Positions 10,101 to 18,040 of a stretch of 43,957 nucleotides of DNA are shown here, in pieces. Where the stretch lies: positions 1 through 43,957 of the forward strand of contig DATJFH010000191.1 in NCBI GenBank assembly GCA_035495815.1, read 5' to 3'. The position numbers were made by a program, and so were the translations under genes. This stretch comes from DATJFH01 sp035495815 (lineage in GTDB: Bacteria > Acidobacteriota > Terriglobia > Bryobacterales > Bryobacteraceae). The notes under the pieces were generated by a model, which had not been told where the DNA came from, ran no database searches, and saw nothing but the letters and a program-made list of their open reading frames with translations. Positions within the stretch are counted from its first letter, which is position 1. Each line of letters begins with the position of its first letter.

Positions 10101-10461
10101 CCAGAGCGGCTATATGCGTCCCAACCTGGTGGGCAATCCGAACGCCGTCAACAGCACCACCGCGCGCTGGATCAATACAGCCGCCTTCGCCGCGCCCGCG
10201 CAATTCACGTTCGGCACGGCCGGCCGCAACATCCTTCGCGCCGACGGAGCGCACAACTTCGACCTCTCCGTTTTCCGCTCCTTCCCGATACCCCTGCGCG
10301 AGGGAATGCGGATCGAGTTCCGGGGAGAGGCCTTCAATGCCTTCAATACCCCGCGCTACTCCGCTCCCACGGCGAATATGAGCAACTCGAATTTCGGACA
10401 AGTGCTCTCGACAGCCAATGCGGAAAGGCAGTTTCAGTTCGGCTTGAAAATTCTTTTCTAG
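7147..10461 (+). CDS. Oar-like TonB-dependent receptor, complete
   Basis: The 1104-residue outer-membrane receptor has a signal peptide (1-17, ending AFAQ), a carboxypeptidase-regulatory-like Ig fold (about 20-105: ELAGRVTDQSGSVVAGARV ... FDLKVGQ) and a plug domain (about 120-240, with VVDLPLNGRNFTQLLLLTPG and the G-x-VNVATKSGSN block). A beta-barrel follows to the last residue, ending ...LKILF with terminal phenylalanine. The NGRNF plug signature and the long barrel are typical of the Oar family, known from Myxococcus and expanded in Acidobacteriota. It probably takes up or binds large extracellular polymers through TonB, but the ligand is unknown. It stands alone in its orientation, transcribed away from thrS, and converges on the SPOR gene with a 12-bp gap. 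Confidence 0.93.
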   Translation: MVRIAAAFLFLQTLAFAQLSTAELAGRVTDQSGSVVAGARVTLRNTATGVERSTESNEQGYYSFPAVQPGPYTVSAAKEGFAGMTREGLELQVDQRARLDFDLKVGQVTDSVTVRAAAVEVRTASGELGSVMQEAQVVDLPLNGRNFTQLLLLTPGASPISVGQNRSGGNASPTVGAFTYPSINGQSNRSLLFFTDGVANTNTFMTSYSVPPIVDSIQEFKLQSHNDQGEVGMAAGGVVNVATKSGSNVFHGSAWEFMRNNIFDARNTFRTGVTALRQNMFGASLGGPIRRNHTFFFVAYQGFTNRTPANTLYRVPTPANLQGDLSDWPRAIYDPFSTRPDPNTAGAFIRDVFPRNQIPGARIDQGWVAFAKATLPAPIPTGVGDRNQLDLTPAKVNQNEYTGRVDHTFSERDQVWFRWSGLIDSISSGGGRQTLRSATDLTPMNLGASWVHTFGPTRLLQFQFGRSFSDTEGGNSFINGGEALASAVGFDQTFCCSFHSGRKLVPNVNVPQFFAGGESYNAGRPSDVWQFRLNYSLVRGNHEFRFGGEFNKLGFTTITNDHNVDFDPSSTGDPRNLGATGSPLASWLLNVPLGAARRDFNKHTRFGGVMGFYAQDSWRATPRLTVNLALRLDYTMIPPLGRKEDGTVYMGNLDMLSGTYWVLAVPGSCVALKAAPCVPTADGRLPDHVQLAPDGELQHDYGANWQPRFGIAYKLSDKTALRGSYGVFFDNFAGVLQSAQNLGHTWPDIGRRLSSGFNLPTAANPTPTILGKNPFPLAGLPNPTPFVDGAFFNDPNFKNLYSMQWNLGIERAIGTDAVASVNYVGSGSRRLPIGGFFNVASTPGPGSAAARRPFPYINPTNFDRSWGRSSYNALQAQLRRRFTRGFTVLVNYTWSKSIDTGCDGFYGVEGCAIQDPYHFNNDRSVTGTDLTHVFNASWTWEIPLRAANRGLNMLVHGWQLNGIATFFSGPPYTVVINGDIANTGNQSGYMRPNLVGNPNAVNSTTARWINTAAFAAPAQFTFGTAGRNILRADGAHNFDLSVFRSFPIPLREGMRIEFRGEAFNAFNTPRYSAPTANMSNSNFGQVLSTANAERQFQFGLKILF

Positions 10462-10473
10462 AGAAGTTCGCCG

Positions 10474-10926
10474 TCAATATTTCCGCGGGAAGCAGGCATA
10501 GCCCAGCGATTCGAGCTCCGCCTTGGTCTGCGATATGGCAGCGGCGTCCTTGAGCGGGCCTACCAGGACGCGGAAAACGTCGGCGCTCGGGCCGTCGCCG
10601 ATTACCGCCTGAAATCCCCTCGATCGAAGTTCCTGCGTCAGTTCATCGGCGCCGGCATGGTCAACTGCCGCCATCTGGAGGTACATCCGGCCGGAGACCG
10701 GTTTCGCGTCCGCGGTCACCGGCTCGCGCAGGACGGGATACGATGGCGCGATCCGGGAAGGCGGCGGGGGTGGAACATCGACCAGAGTGGCCGCCTGGCC
10801 CGTTCTCCCCGACAAATACGCAGCGAAGATCATTACCGCCAGGAGCACCGTGACGCAGAACGAAGCCAGGATTTTTTGCTGGATGGAGATAGCTTCGGCA
10901 GCCATTTTGATTACGCCTTCAAACAC
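10474..10926 (-). CDS. SPOR-domain membrane protein
   Basis: The 150-residue protein has a short cytoplasmic N-terminus, one transmembrane helix (about residues 20-40, KILASFCVTVLLAVMIFAAYL), a proline-rich linker (PPPPPSRIAPSYP) and a C-terminal SPOR domain (about 80-150). In that domain MYLQMAAVDHAGADELTQEL and FRVLVGPLKDAAAI match the family's usual strand-helix pattern. SPOR domains bind denuded glycan strands of septal peptidoglycan, so a cell-division or envelope role is likely. The start may be the GTG at 10926 or the ATG at 10905; the latter has GAAGG about 10 nt upstream and does not affect the domain. It is adjacent to but separate from the sulfatase unit (73-bp gap). Confidence 0.82.
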   Translation of the reverse strand: MFEGVIKMAAEAISIQQKILASFCVTVLLAVMIFAAYLSGRTGQAATLVDVPPPPPSRIAPSYPVLREPVTADAKPVSGRMYLQMAAVDHAGADELTQELRSRGFQAVIGDGPSADVFRVLVGPLKDAAAISQTKAELESLGYACFPRKY

Positions 10927-10999
10927 TACCTGGATCGGCGGTACTGGTACGGCACTGTATCCTGTCGAAACAGGATATCGAGTCGCCGGCCGCGGGCCC

Positions 11000-12529
11000 T
11001 TACCCTCGCTCGCCGCGGTAATAACGCATCGTCAAAACTTTGGCCTGCGCCGACCCCAGCCGTCCTTCCAGATCTTCGTAAAACTCGCCGGGCTTCATGC
11101 GCGCGACCCGGGCCTTCAGGACGCGCTCCTGCTCGGCAAACGCGCGCTCGGTGACGGCGTCCGGATCCACCTGCGATTTCAGCAGGCCATGCAGCTCTTT
11201 CTGGATCGCCGCGGTCTCTTTCTTGCCGGCCAGATTGAGAAACTCGCCGGGGTCGTCCTTGAGGTTGAACAGCAGCGGGTCGTCGCCGGTGAAGTAGAGA
11301 TACTTCCAATCGCCATTGCGGATCAGGAAGGACCCGGTGCAGTTGCCCTCGGAGTGCGATTCGCTGTAGGCGAAGCCGCGATGGCTCGAGGGGTTGCCAT
11401 TGGCCAGGCCGATCAATGAATTCCCCCGCAGCTTGCGCTTCGGCTTCGCGCCCGATACTTCCACCAGCGTGGCCACGAGATCGACGTGCGAAACCGGCGT
11501 TTCCACGGTCTTGCCTTTGGGCAGTCCGGCGCCGGCCATCACCAGCGGGACGCGGGCGGCATTCTCGAGCAGGACGTTCTTCAGCCACAGGCCGTGATCG
11601 CCCAGCATCTCGCCGTGGTCGCTCGTATAGATGAATAGCGTGTTGTCCAGTTGGCCGCTCTTCTCCACTTCATCGAGCACCCAGCCGACGTATTCGTCCA
11701 CTTCGCTGACCATACCGAAGTAGGCGGCGCGCGCCCGCCGGATGCGCTCTTCGGGAATCGGCACCTGCAAGTTCTTGAAATTCGCCATCACCTGGAACAT
11801 GGTGTGGCGCTTCTCGAGATAGCCGGCCGGGATCTCCGGCAGCGGCATTTTTTCAGGCGGGTAGATATCCAGGTATTTCTTCTCGGCCACCCATTTCGGA
11901 TGCGGCATGTGCATGCCGACATAGACGGCCCAGGGCTTCTGCCCGCCTCGCTCGCGGATGAACCGGATCGCGCTCTTGGCCAGCGCCGCGTCCGGGTCGG
12001 CGCGCTCGGTGAACTGCCCGTTCACGTTCTTGCGCTCACCGGACCGGAAGCACACCGGCGAACGGAACAGCGACGTGATATCCGGGTGCTGGGAGTGGCC
12101 ATGCGTCGTCTTGGTCTGCTCGAACCCGATATCCGCGCCGAGGGTGAGATCGAGCTTGCCCGTGGCCCAGGCGTGATACCCGGCGTCCCGCAGGTAGTTC
12201 CCCCACGTCGGCTCCGATCCGGCCAGCGGCGTCGAATTGCAATAGGAGTTCACGTCGGAGGCGTACATACCGCTCATCATGCAGGCCCGGCCGGGGACGC
12301 AGACCGGGTTGCCGCTGTACGTGTTGCGGAAGTTGACGCCCATGCTGGCAATGCGGTCCAGGTTCGGCGTGCGGGCGATCTGGCTCCCGTTGCAGCCGAG
12401 GAAGCGGCCGCTGTGCTGGTCCGAGCAGATAAAGACGATGTTGGGCTGCCTGCCGGCGGCGCCCCCCGCCCCTGAGGTCCCAAGTCCGGCCGCCAGGCCC
12501 ATGCTGAAATCTCTGCGGGTGACGCTCAT
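11000..12529 (-). CDS. Tat-exported sulfatase (formylglycine-dependent), operon member
   Basis: This 509-residue type I sulfatase starts with a twin-arginine signal (TRRDFSMGLAAGLG). Core motifs are the metal-binding strand IVFICSDQH (residues 31-39), the formylglycine motif C-V-P-G-R (77-81) in the canonical C-x-P-x-R form, and the downstream YTSDHGEMLGDHGLWLKN block that supplies metal ligands and the catalytic lysine. The substrate is a sulfate ester, probably of a polysaccharide or glycan, and cannot be named from sequence. The ATG overlaps the DUF1501 stop by 4 bp (12526-12529), so the gene is translationally coupled to it as the third member of the unit. Cysteine-type sulfatases need an FGE-type maturase, none of which is in the window. 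Confidence 0.92.
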   Translation of the reverse strand: MSVTRRDFSMGLAAGLGTSGAGGAAGRQPNIVFICSDQHSGRFLGCNGSQIARTPNLDRIASMGVNFRNTYSGNPVCVPGRACMMSGMYASDVNSYCNSTPLAGSEPTWGNYLRDAGYHAWATGKLDLTLGADIGFEQTKTTHGHSQHPDITSLFRSPVCFRSGERKNVNGQFTERADPDAALAKSAIRFIRERGGQKPWAVYVGMHMPHPKWVAEKKYLDIYPPEKMPLPEIPAGYLEKRHTMFQVMANFKNLQVPIPEERIRRARAAYFGMVSEVDEYVGWVLDEVEKSGQLDNTLFIYTSDHGEMLGDHGLWLKNVLLENAARVPLVMAGAGLPKGKTVETPVSHVDLVATLVEVSGAKPKRKLRGNSLIGLANGNPSSHRGFAYSESHSEGNCTGSFLIRNGDWKYLYFTGDDPLLFNLKDDPGEFLNLAGKKETAAIQKELHGLLKSQVDPDAVTERAFAEQERVLKARVARMKPGEFYEDLEGRLGSAQAKVLTMRYYRGERG

Positions 12530-13971
12530 CCCACCAGCTCCTTCACGACGTTCGCTTTCTCCACGCCCGTCAGGCGCTGATCGAGCCCCTGGTATCGATA
12601 GGTGAAGCGCTCATGGTCGATCCCGAATTGCCGCAGGATCGTCGCCTGCAGGTCGCGCACGTGCACCGGATCCCGCACGATGTTGTAGCTGAATTCGTCG
12701 GTTTCGCCGTGCACTACGCCGCCTTTGATCCCGCCGCCTGCGAGCCACTGCGTGAAACAGCGCGGATGGTGGTCCCGCCCGTAATTGGTGTTGGTGAGCT
12801 TGCCTTGCGAGTAGACCGTGCGCCCGAATTCGCCGCCCCAGATCACGAGCGTGTCCTCCAGCAGCCCGCGCGATTTCAGGTCCTGCACCAGTCCGTAGCA
12901 TCCCTGGTCGACGTCCTTGCATTGCGACGCCAGCGTCTCCGGCAGAAGATTGTGCTGGTCCCAGCCCCGGTGGTAGATCTGGACGAACCGCACACCCCGC
13001 TCGACCAGCCGGCGGGCCATCAGACAGGTATTGGCGAATGTGCCCGCCTTGCGCGCGTCCTCGCCGTAAAGCTTGTAGGTGCTGTCCGGCTCTTTGCCCA
13101 GGTCGGTCAACTCGGGCACCGAGGACTGCATGCGGAACGCCATCTCGTACTGCGCGATGCGGGCCTGCGTTTCCGGATCGCCTAGTTCTTCGTACTGCAT
13201 CTGGTTGAGCTTGCCCAGCGCGTCCAGCATCCGCCGCCGGACCTGGCCGTCCACACCATCCGGATTGTTGATGTAAAGCACCGGATCGCCCGATGCCCGC
13301 ATGGCCACTCCGGCGTACTTGGCCGAGAGAAAGCCCGCGCTCCACAGCTTCGCCGATATGGCCTGCACGCCGGCTTTGGGATGCGAGTGCGTCGCGTTCA
13401 GGACGACAAAGGTCGGCAGATCCTGGTTCATCGAGCCCAGACCGTAGGCGATCCAGGCGCCGAAACAGGGCTTGCCGGCGATCATGGAACCGGTTTGGAT
13501 GAAGGTGATGGCCGGCTCGTGGTTGATGGCCTCGGTGTGCATGCTGCGCACGATAGCCAGGTCGTCCACCATCTTCGCGGTGTGAGGCAGCAGTTCCGAA
13601 ATCCAGGCGCCGTTCCCTCCGTGTTGAGCGAATTGGAACGCGGACGGCGCGATCGGAAAACGGCTCTGTCCGCTGGTCATGGTGGTGAGGCGCTGGCCTT
13701 TGCGAATCGACTCCGGCAGGTCCTTATCGAACCACTCCTTCATCACCGGCTTGTAATCGTAGAGGTCCATCTGCGAAGGACCGCCGACCATGTGCAGGTA
13801 GATCGCCCGCTTCGCCTTGGGCGGAAAGTGCGGCAGTTCCGGGAGCCCTTCCCTGGCCGACGCTTCCCGGGCGCCGAGCGAGGCCAGCGCGGCGATTCCC
13901 AGTCCGCGCGCGCCGCGTCCGAAGAACTGGCGCCGGGTTTCGAGCAGCACTGCTTTATCGGATGGATGCAT
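12526..13971 (-). CDS. DUF1501 family protein with Tat signal
   Basis: The 481-residue protein begins with an RR-containing export signal (ETRRQFFGRGARGLGIAAL, alanine-rich region to about 40). The body has the DUF1501 marks: IYLHMVGGPSQMDLYDYKP early, HEPAITFIQTGS and GDPVLYINNPDG in the middle, and LVIWGGEFGRT with the following DHHPRCFTQWLAGGG near the end. The fold belongs to the alkaline-phosphatase/sulfatase superfamily; no activity is established that I know of. I chose ATG 13971 because its A overlaps the last base of the upstream TAA (TAATG), which is typical coupling. The longer open frame running into the DUF1553 gene is a shadow. DUF1501 genes commonly follow DUF1553 genes in Planctomycetes and Acidobacteriota. 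Confidence 0.93.
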   Translation of the reverse strand: MHPSDKAVLLETRRQFFGRGARGLGIAALASLGAREASAREGLPELPHFPPKAKRAIYLHMVGGPSQMDLYDYKPVMKEWFDKDLPESIRKGQRLTTMTSGQSRFPIAPSAFQFAQHGGNGAWISELLPHTAKMVDDLAIVRSMHTEAINHEPAITFIQTGSMIAGKPCFGAWIAYGLGSMNQDLPTFVVLNATHSHPKAGVQAISAKLWSAGFLSAKYAGVAMRASGDPVLYINNPDGVDGQVRRRMLDALGKLNQMQYEELGDPETQARIAQYEMAFRMQSSVPELTDLGKEPDSTYKLYGEDARKAGTFANTCLMARRLVERGVRFVQIYHRGWDQHNLLPETLASQCKDVDQGCYGLVQDLKSRGLLEDTLVIWGGEFGRTVYSQGKLTNTNYGRDHHPRCFTQWLAGGGIKGGVVHGETDEFSYNIVRDPVHVRDLQATILRQFGIDHERFTYRYQGLDQRLTGVEKANVVKELVG

Positions 13972-16900
13972 TACTTGTTCAACGCCTCGTCGAGATTCAG
14001 GATGTCGCTGGCTAACATGGTCCAGGCCGCCAACTCGGCCGCCGGGAGGGAGGTGTCGTGCTTCGATTCGCCCACCTTGATGAGCTTGGCCGCCTGCTCC
14101 GGGTGCGAGTCGTAATAAGAGAAGAAGTCTTTCAGCGCGCCTTTCGCCACCTGGCGCTCGCGCGCCTGGAACGGACGCGCCAGCACCCGCATCGACATGA
14201 AGTCGAGCCGCTGGTCCGCGTCGGAAGCGGCGCCGCGGATGGCATGCTCCGCAAGGTTGCGCGACGCCTCCACGAACTGCGTGTCGTTCATAGTGACCAG
14301 CGCCTGCAGCGGGGTGTCGGTGCGCTCGCGCCGCACCGTGCAGTTCTCGCGCGTGGGCGCGTTGAAAATCTCCATCGACGCCGGCGGCGCCGCCCGCTTC
14401 CAGAACGTGTACATGCTCCGCCGGTAGAGCTTCTCGTCGTGGTCCTGTTTGTAGAACCGCGTGTTGCTGCCCTTCATCGCCACCGTCTCCCAGACCCCTT
14501 CCGGCTGATACGGTTTGACGCTGGGGCCGCCGATGGTGGGAACCAGCAGGCCACTCGAGGCCAGCGCCAGGTCGCGCACCATTTCTCCGTCGATCCGGAA
14601 GCGCGGACCCCGCGAGAGCAGGCGGTTTTCCGGATCGGCCTTCAGCTTTTCCTCGCTCACTTTCGCCGACTGCCGGTACGTGGCCGACGTCACCATCATC
14701 CGGACCAGCTTCTTCACGTCCCAGCCGGACTCCCGGAACTCGACCGCCAGCCAATCGAGCAGCTCCGGATGCGAGGGCGGCTCCCCCTGCGAGCCGAAGT
14801 CCTCCGCGGTTTTCACCAGGCCGGTCCCGAAGATCTCCTGCCAGAAGCGGTTGACGGTGACGCGCGCCGTAAGCGGATTGGACGGATCGATGAGCCACTG
14901 CGCGAGCCCGAGCCGGTTGCGGGGCATGGAAGCCGCCATGGGCGGGAGGACCGACGGCGAGGCGGGCGCCACTTCGTCCCGAAGCTGATCGTACTGGCCG
15001 CGGAAGAGAATGTTGGCCTTCGGCATCGAGCCCGCCTTTTCCTGCATCACGTGGGTGATGGCGGCGCGGCGGCGGATGGTGCGGCGCTCGAATTCGATCG
15101 CAGCCTGCCCGGCGGCGATTTTCCGGTACTCGGCGTCCGAGCGATTGACATAGTAGTTCAGCAGGGACTCGCGCTCGGCTTTCGAAAGGTCGCCCGGCGC
15201 CTTTGCCGCGGCAGCCTGGATCGAGGACCACGAAGCCAGGATCTGAGCCTCTTCCTGCCGGAGCTCGCGGTTGAAAATACGGAATTCGGCAACGGCCCCG
15301 CCACCGAGCTTGAGCGGCGCCGGGTTCTTGAAGTCGCCCTTGAGCTCGACGTTCCCGCCGCCGTCGTTGACGTTGGTAACAGCCTTGCCGTTGACGTACA
15401 GCGACAGGCCGTTCTGGCCGCGGCTGCCGTCGTAGGTGAACGTGAGGTGCGTCCAGGATTTCGGCTTGACGCGCTCTACATTGCTGCCGCGAACGGTGAT
15501 GGAACTCTTGCCGGCGGTCAGCTTGATAGCCGGGACGCGCCCGCTGATGGTGATGCTCCATCCCGTGGCGGCGCCGCCGGCCTCGTCATCGTCGTCCTTC
15601 TTCTCATCGCGCTTCGCCGTGGTCTGGTTGGCGACCGTGATGCCGTTATCGCCGCCCGGAAGGTAGACCCAGGCCGCGATGCTGAACGGCTTGCCGGCTT
15701 CGAGCACGGGAGCCGACGGCGGAGCATAAGTCGACTTGCTGGTAAAGTGCAGGGCCCGCGTCGTCTCGTCCGGACCCTCGCCGGCGGTGACGTCTTGGGG
15801 AAGCTTCTCCGGAACGGAGGTGATGGCAAGCATCTCTGAACCGGGGTCGAGCGGGTTCGCCTTGTCGAAATTCTTCTCCTCCAGCCAGGCTTCGAAAGCC
15901 GGCTTTGCGGCCTCCCGGCGCGCGGCTGCGCGGCTGCGGGCCGCCATGGCCTCCGAACGCAATTGCTCCCAGCGCGGCGCGTCCTGTTCGCCGGGAATGA
16001 CGATCACGGGAGGCGTATCGGGGATGTTCCCGTCCATCGGGTTCTGCGTGGTGTTCCGGAAGAACGCCGCGAACTGATAGAACTCTTTCTGCGCAATGGG
16101 ATCGAACTTGTGGTCGTGGCACGAAGCGCAGCCGATCGTCAGCCCGAGCCAGACCGCGCCAGTGGTTTCGACACGGTCCTTGGCATAGGCCACGGCTACT
16201 TCTTCGGGAATCGAGCCGCCCTCGTTGGTAGTCATGTTGCAGCGGTGGAAGCCGGTGGCGACCTGCTGCTCCGTGGTGTGGTTCGGCAACAGATCTCCCG
16301 CCAGCTGCTCCACGGTGAATTTGTCGAAGGACAGGTTGCGGTTGAAAGCGCCGATCACCCAGTCGCGGTAGGGCCACATCTCGCGATAGTTGTCGATGTG
16401 GATTCCGTGCGTATCGGCGTAGCGCGCCGCATCGAGCCAGTAGCGGGCGCGATGTTCACCGTAATGGGGAGAGGCGAGCAGGCGGTCCACCAGCTTCTCG
16501 TAGGCGTCGGAAGACTTGTCGGCCAGGAACGCCTCGACCTCGGACGGTTCCGGGGGCAGCCCGGTAATGTCGAAGGAGAGGCGGCGGATCAGACGCCTGC
16601 GGTCGGCTTCGGGGGCAGGCTGCAATCGGGCGGCTTCGAGCTTGGCCAGGATGAACGTATCGATCGGGTTGCGGGTCCAGCCTCGGGCGGCGACGCGGGG
16701 CAGAGCGGGACGGCTCGGCGCCTGGAAGGACCAGTGTTCTTTCCACGGCGCCCCCTGCTCGATCCAGCGGCGCAGCACGTCCTTCTGTTGGCTGGTAAGG
16801 TTCTTCCTGGCGAACGCGGGCGGCATCCGCAGCGCTTCCTTCTCATGGAAAACCCGCTGGTAAAGCAGGCTCGCTTTCGGCTCCCCCGGCACGATCACCT

Positions 16901-17105
16901 TTCCGGACGGGCGGGCGGCGAACGCGCCTTCGCGCGTGTCGAGTCGCAGGCCGGCCATGCGGGTAGCGGGGTCCGGCCCATGGCACTGGAAGCAGTTTTC
17001 CGAGAGGATCGGACGTATCTCGCGTTGGAAATCCACTCCGGCGGGAGCGGCAAGGGCGGCTCCCGCAAGTGAAAGCGCCAGCAATGCAGGATTCAGGCGT
17101 AACAT
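13971..17105 (-). CDS. PSCyt1/DUF1549-LamG-DUF1553 c-type cytochrome protein
   Basis: The 1044-residue exported protein has a signal peptide (1-20), a planctomycete-type cytochrome c domain with heme motif CFQCH (38-42), a DUF1549 region (about 145-345) containing a second CxxCH (CASCH, 326-330), a LamG/concanavalin-like domain (about 455-610: KPFSIAAWVYLPGGDNGITV, LSLYVNGKAV) and a C-terminal DUF1553 domain (about 720-1000: RLGLAQWLIDPSNPLTARV, NRFWQEIFGTGLV). Family members are large periplasmic proteins of undefined chemistry. The LamG insert suggests carbohydrate binding. It is the first gene of the three-gene unit ending in a sulfatase, which supports a role in extracytoplasmic breakdown of a sulfated polymer; that role is inference. 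Confidence 0.92.
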   Translation of the reverse strand: MLRLNPALLALSLAGAALAAPAGVDFQREIRPILSENCFQCHGPDPATRMAGLRLDTREGAFAARPSGKVIVPGEPKASLLYQRVFHEKEALRMPPAFARKNLTSQQKDVLRRWIEQGAPWKEHWSFQAPSRPALPRVAARGWTRNPIDTFILAKLEAARLQPAPEADRRRLIRRLSFDITGLPPEPSEVEAFLADKSSDAYEKLVDRLLASPHYGEHRARYWLDAARYADTHGIHIDNYREMWPYRDWVIGAFNRNLSFDKFTVEQLAGDLLPNHTTEQQVATGFHRCNMTTNEGGSIPEEVAVAYAKDRVETTGAVWLGLTIGCASCHDHKFDPIAQKEFYQFAAFFRNTTQNPMDGNIPDTPPVIVIPGEQDAPRWEQLRSEAMAARSRAAARREAAKPAFEAWLEEKNFDKANPLDPGSEMLAITSVPEKLPQDVTAGEGPDETTRALHFTSKSTYAPPSAPVLEAGKPFSIAAWVYLPGGDNGITVANQTTAKRDEKKDDDDEAGGAATGWSITISGRVPAIKLTAGKSSITVRGSNVERVKPKSWTHLTFTYDGSRGQNGLSLYVNGKAVTNVNDGGGNVELKGDFKNPAPLKLGGGAVAEFRIFNRELRQEEAQILASWSSIQAAAAKAPGDLSKAERESLLNYYVNRSDAEYRKIAAGQAAIEFERRTIRRRAAITHVMQEKAGSMPKANILFRGQYDQLRDEVAPASPSVLPPMAASMPRNRLGLAQWLIDPSNPLTARVTVNRFWQEIFGTGLVKTAEDFGSQGEPPSHPELLDWLAVEFRESGWDVKKLVRMMVTSATYRQSAKVSEEKLKADPENRLLSRGPRFRIDGEMVRDLALASSGLLVPTIGGPSVKPYQPEGVWETVAMKGSNTRFYKQDHDEKLYRRSMYTFWKRAAPPASMEIFNAPTRENCTVRRERTDTPLQALVTMNDTQFVEASRNLAEHAIRGAASDADQRLDFMSMRVLARPFQARERQVAKGALKDFFSYYDSHPEQAAKLIKVGESKHDTSLPAAELAAWTMLASDILNLDEALNK

Positions 17106-17228
17106 CGGCTGTTTTTAATGTACAGCAAACAGCAGCGCGCTTGGGGCGGTTGCGCCGCCCGCCCGGGGACTTTAACCGGCGCGCGCTGATCGTTTCCCGG
17201 CGCGGGCCGGCAGTCGGAAGCGCCGACA

Positions 17229-17885
17229 CTAATTCCGTACGCGGTCGATCGCCGATTCGGCGCCTTCTTTGATGGTATTCAGCGCGTCCTCGGCGCGATC
17301 CCGGATCGAGTCGCCGAGGTGGCCGGCGCCCGACGCGAGACTGCCGGGTTTGTCGTGGCCTTTGTACGCCATCACGTAGCGCTGCAGCGGGATTTGATAC
17401 CAGCTCATGCCGTAGCTGCGGGCTTCGCGCAAGGCTCTACCGTTGTCCCACTGATCGTGCTCGATGCGGTAGCATGCCAGCACCACTCCCGTACGGTCAG
17501 CTCCGCGGCGGCAGTGTACGAAGACCGGCCCCTTCGACTCGTCAGTCAAAGCTTTGAGCGCGTGTGAAATCTGCTTGCTGGTGGGCGTTCTCATTCCTTT
17601 CATGGGGACGCTCACGTATTTCATGCCGAGCGCTTTCACCAGCTTTTTTTCCGAATCGGACCGGTGTCCAGGTTCACGCAGGTCGACCACGGTTCTGATA
17701 CCCATGGTGGCCAGATTCCGGAACCCTTCCTTGGAAGGTTGGCCGCCCCCGTAGACCTGATCGTTGACTGTTCGAAAATTCGGAACGCCGTGAACGCCGG
17801 CGCCAAAAGCAAGCGTCAGCGAGGCGGATAGAACGACAAAAGATTGGACAACACGTTGAAAGAGCTGGGCTTTGTGAGTCTTCAT
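17229..17885 (-). CDS. exported tyrosine/dual-specificity phosphatase
   Basis: The 218-residue product carries the cysteine-phosphatase P-loop H-C-R-R-G-A-D-R-T-G (residues 124-133; nucleophile Cys125, Arg131) and a DSP-type N-terminal half (VPNFRTVNDQVYGGGQPSKEGF, then GIRTVVDLREPG). The first 30 residues look like a Sec signal (RVVQSFVVLSASLTLAFGAG), placing the enzyme outside the cytoplasm. After the fold there is a C-terminal tail (about 180-218) with regularly spaced charged and small residues (HLGDSIRDRAEDALNTIKEG) that should form an amphipathic helix. I chose ATG 17885; the frame extends to a TTG at 17918 but this would bury the signal peptide behind polar residues. The substrate, protein or small phosphoester, is unknown. 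Confidence 0.82.
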   Translation of the reverse strand: MKTHKAQLFQRVVQSFVVLSASLTLAFGAGVHGVPNFRTVNDQVYGGGQPSKEGFRNLATMGIRTVVDLREPGHRSDSEKKLVKALGMKYVSVPMKGMRTPTSKQISHALKALTDESKGPVFVHCRRGADRTGVVLACYRIEHDQWDNGRALREARSYGMSWYQIPLQRYVMAYKGHDKPGSLASGAGHLGDSIRDRAEDALNTIKEGAESAIDRVRN

Positions 17886-18040
17886 GGGAATGGAAAACCG
17901 GTTCTGTACACAGGCCAAGGGTTACTACGCCGCCCGATATCCGGCGGCATGGATCCTGGAGAATTCAAAAGCTGTCAAAAACCGTAGACGCGCCGCTCGA
18001 ACGGCCGGTTTCCGGCGCGATCAAGAGGCCCCCGGCCCGG

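Noticed and set aside
8752..10401. Minus-strand frame opposite the receptor barrel
   Set aside because: Antisense shadow; the receptor frame is continuous and typical.
12526..15561. A 1011-codon minus-strand frame that would fuse the DUF1501 protein to about 530 upstream residues
   Set aside because: The upstream part is a shadow of the DUF1553 gene in another frame. The DUF1501 ATG at 13971 overlaps the upstream stop, which marks the real start.
14058..15839. Plus-strand frame opposite the DUF1553 protein
   Set aside because: Antisense shadow rich in Arg, His and Gly with no motif.
17919..18040. Inverted-repeat segments (GCCGG..CCGGC and GCGCCG..CGGCGC) considered as a terminator after lysC
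   Set aside because: The T-run is about ten bases away and short, and the arms are imperfect. It is too weak to list as a feature.
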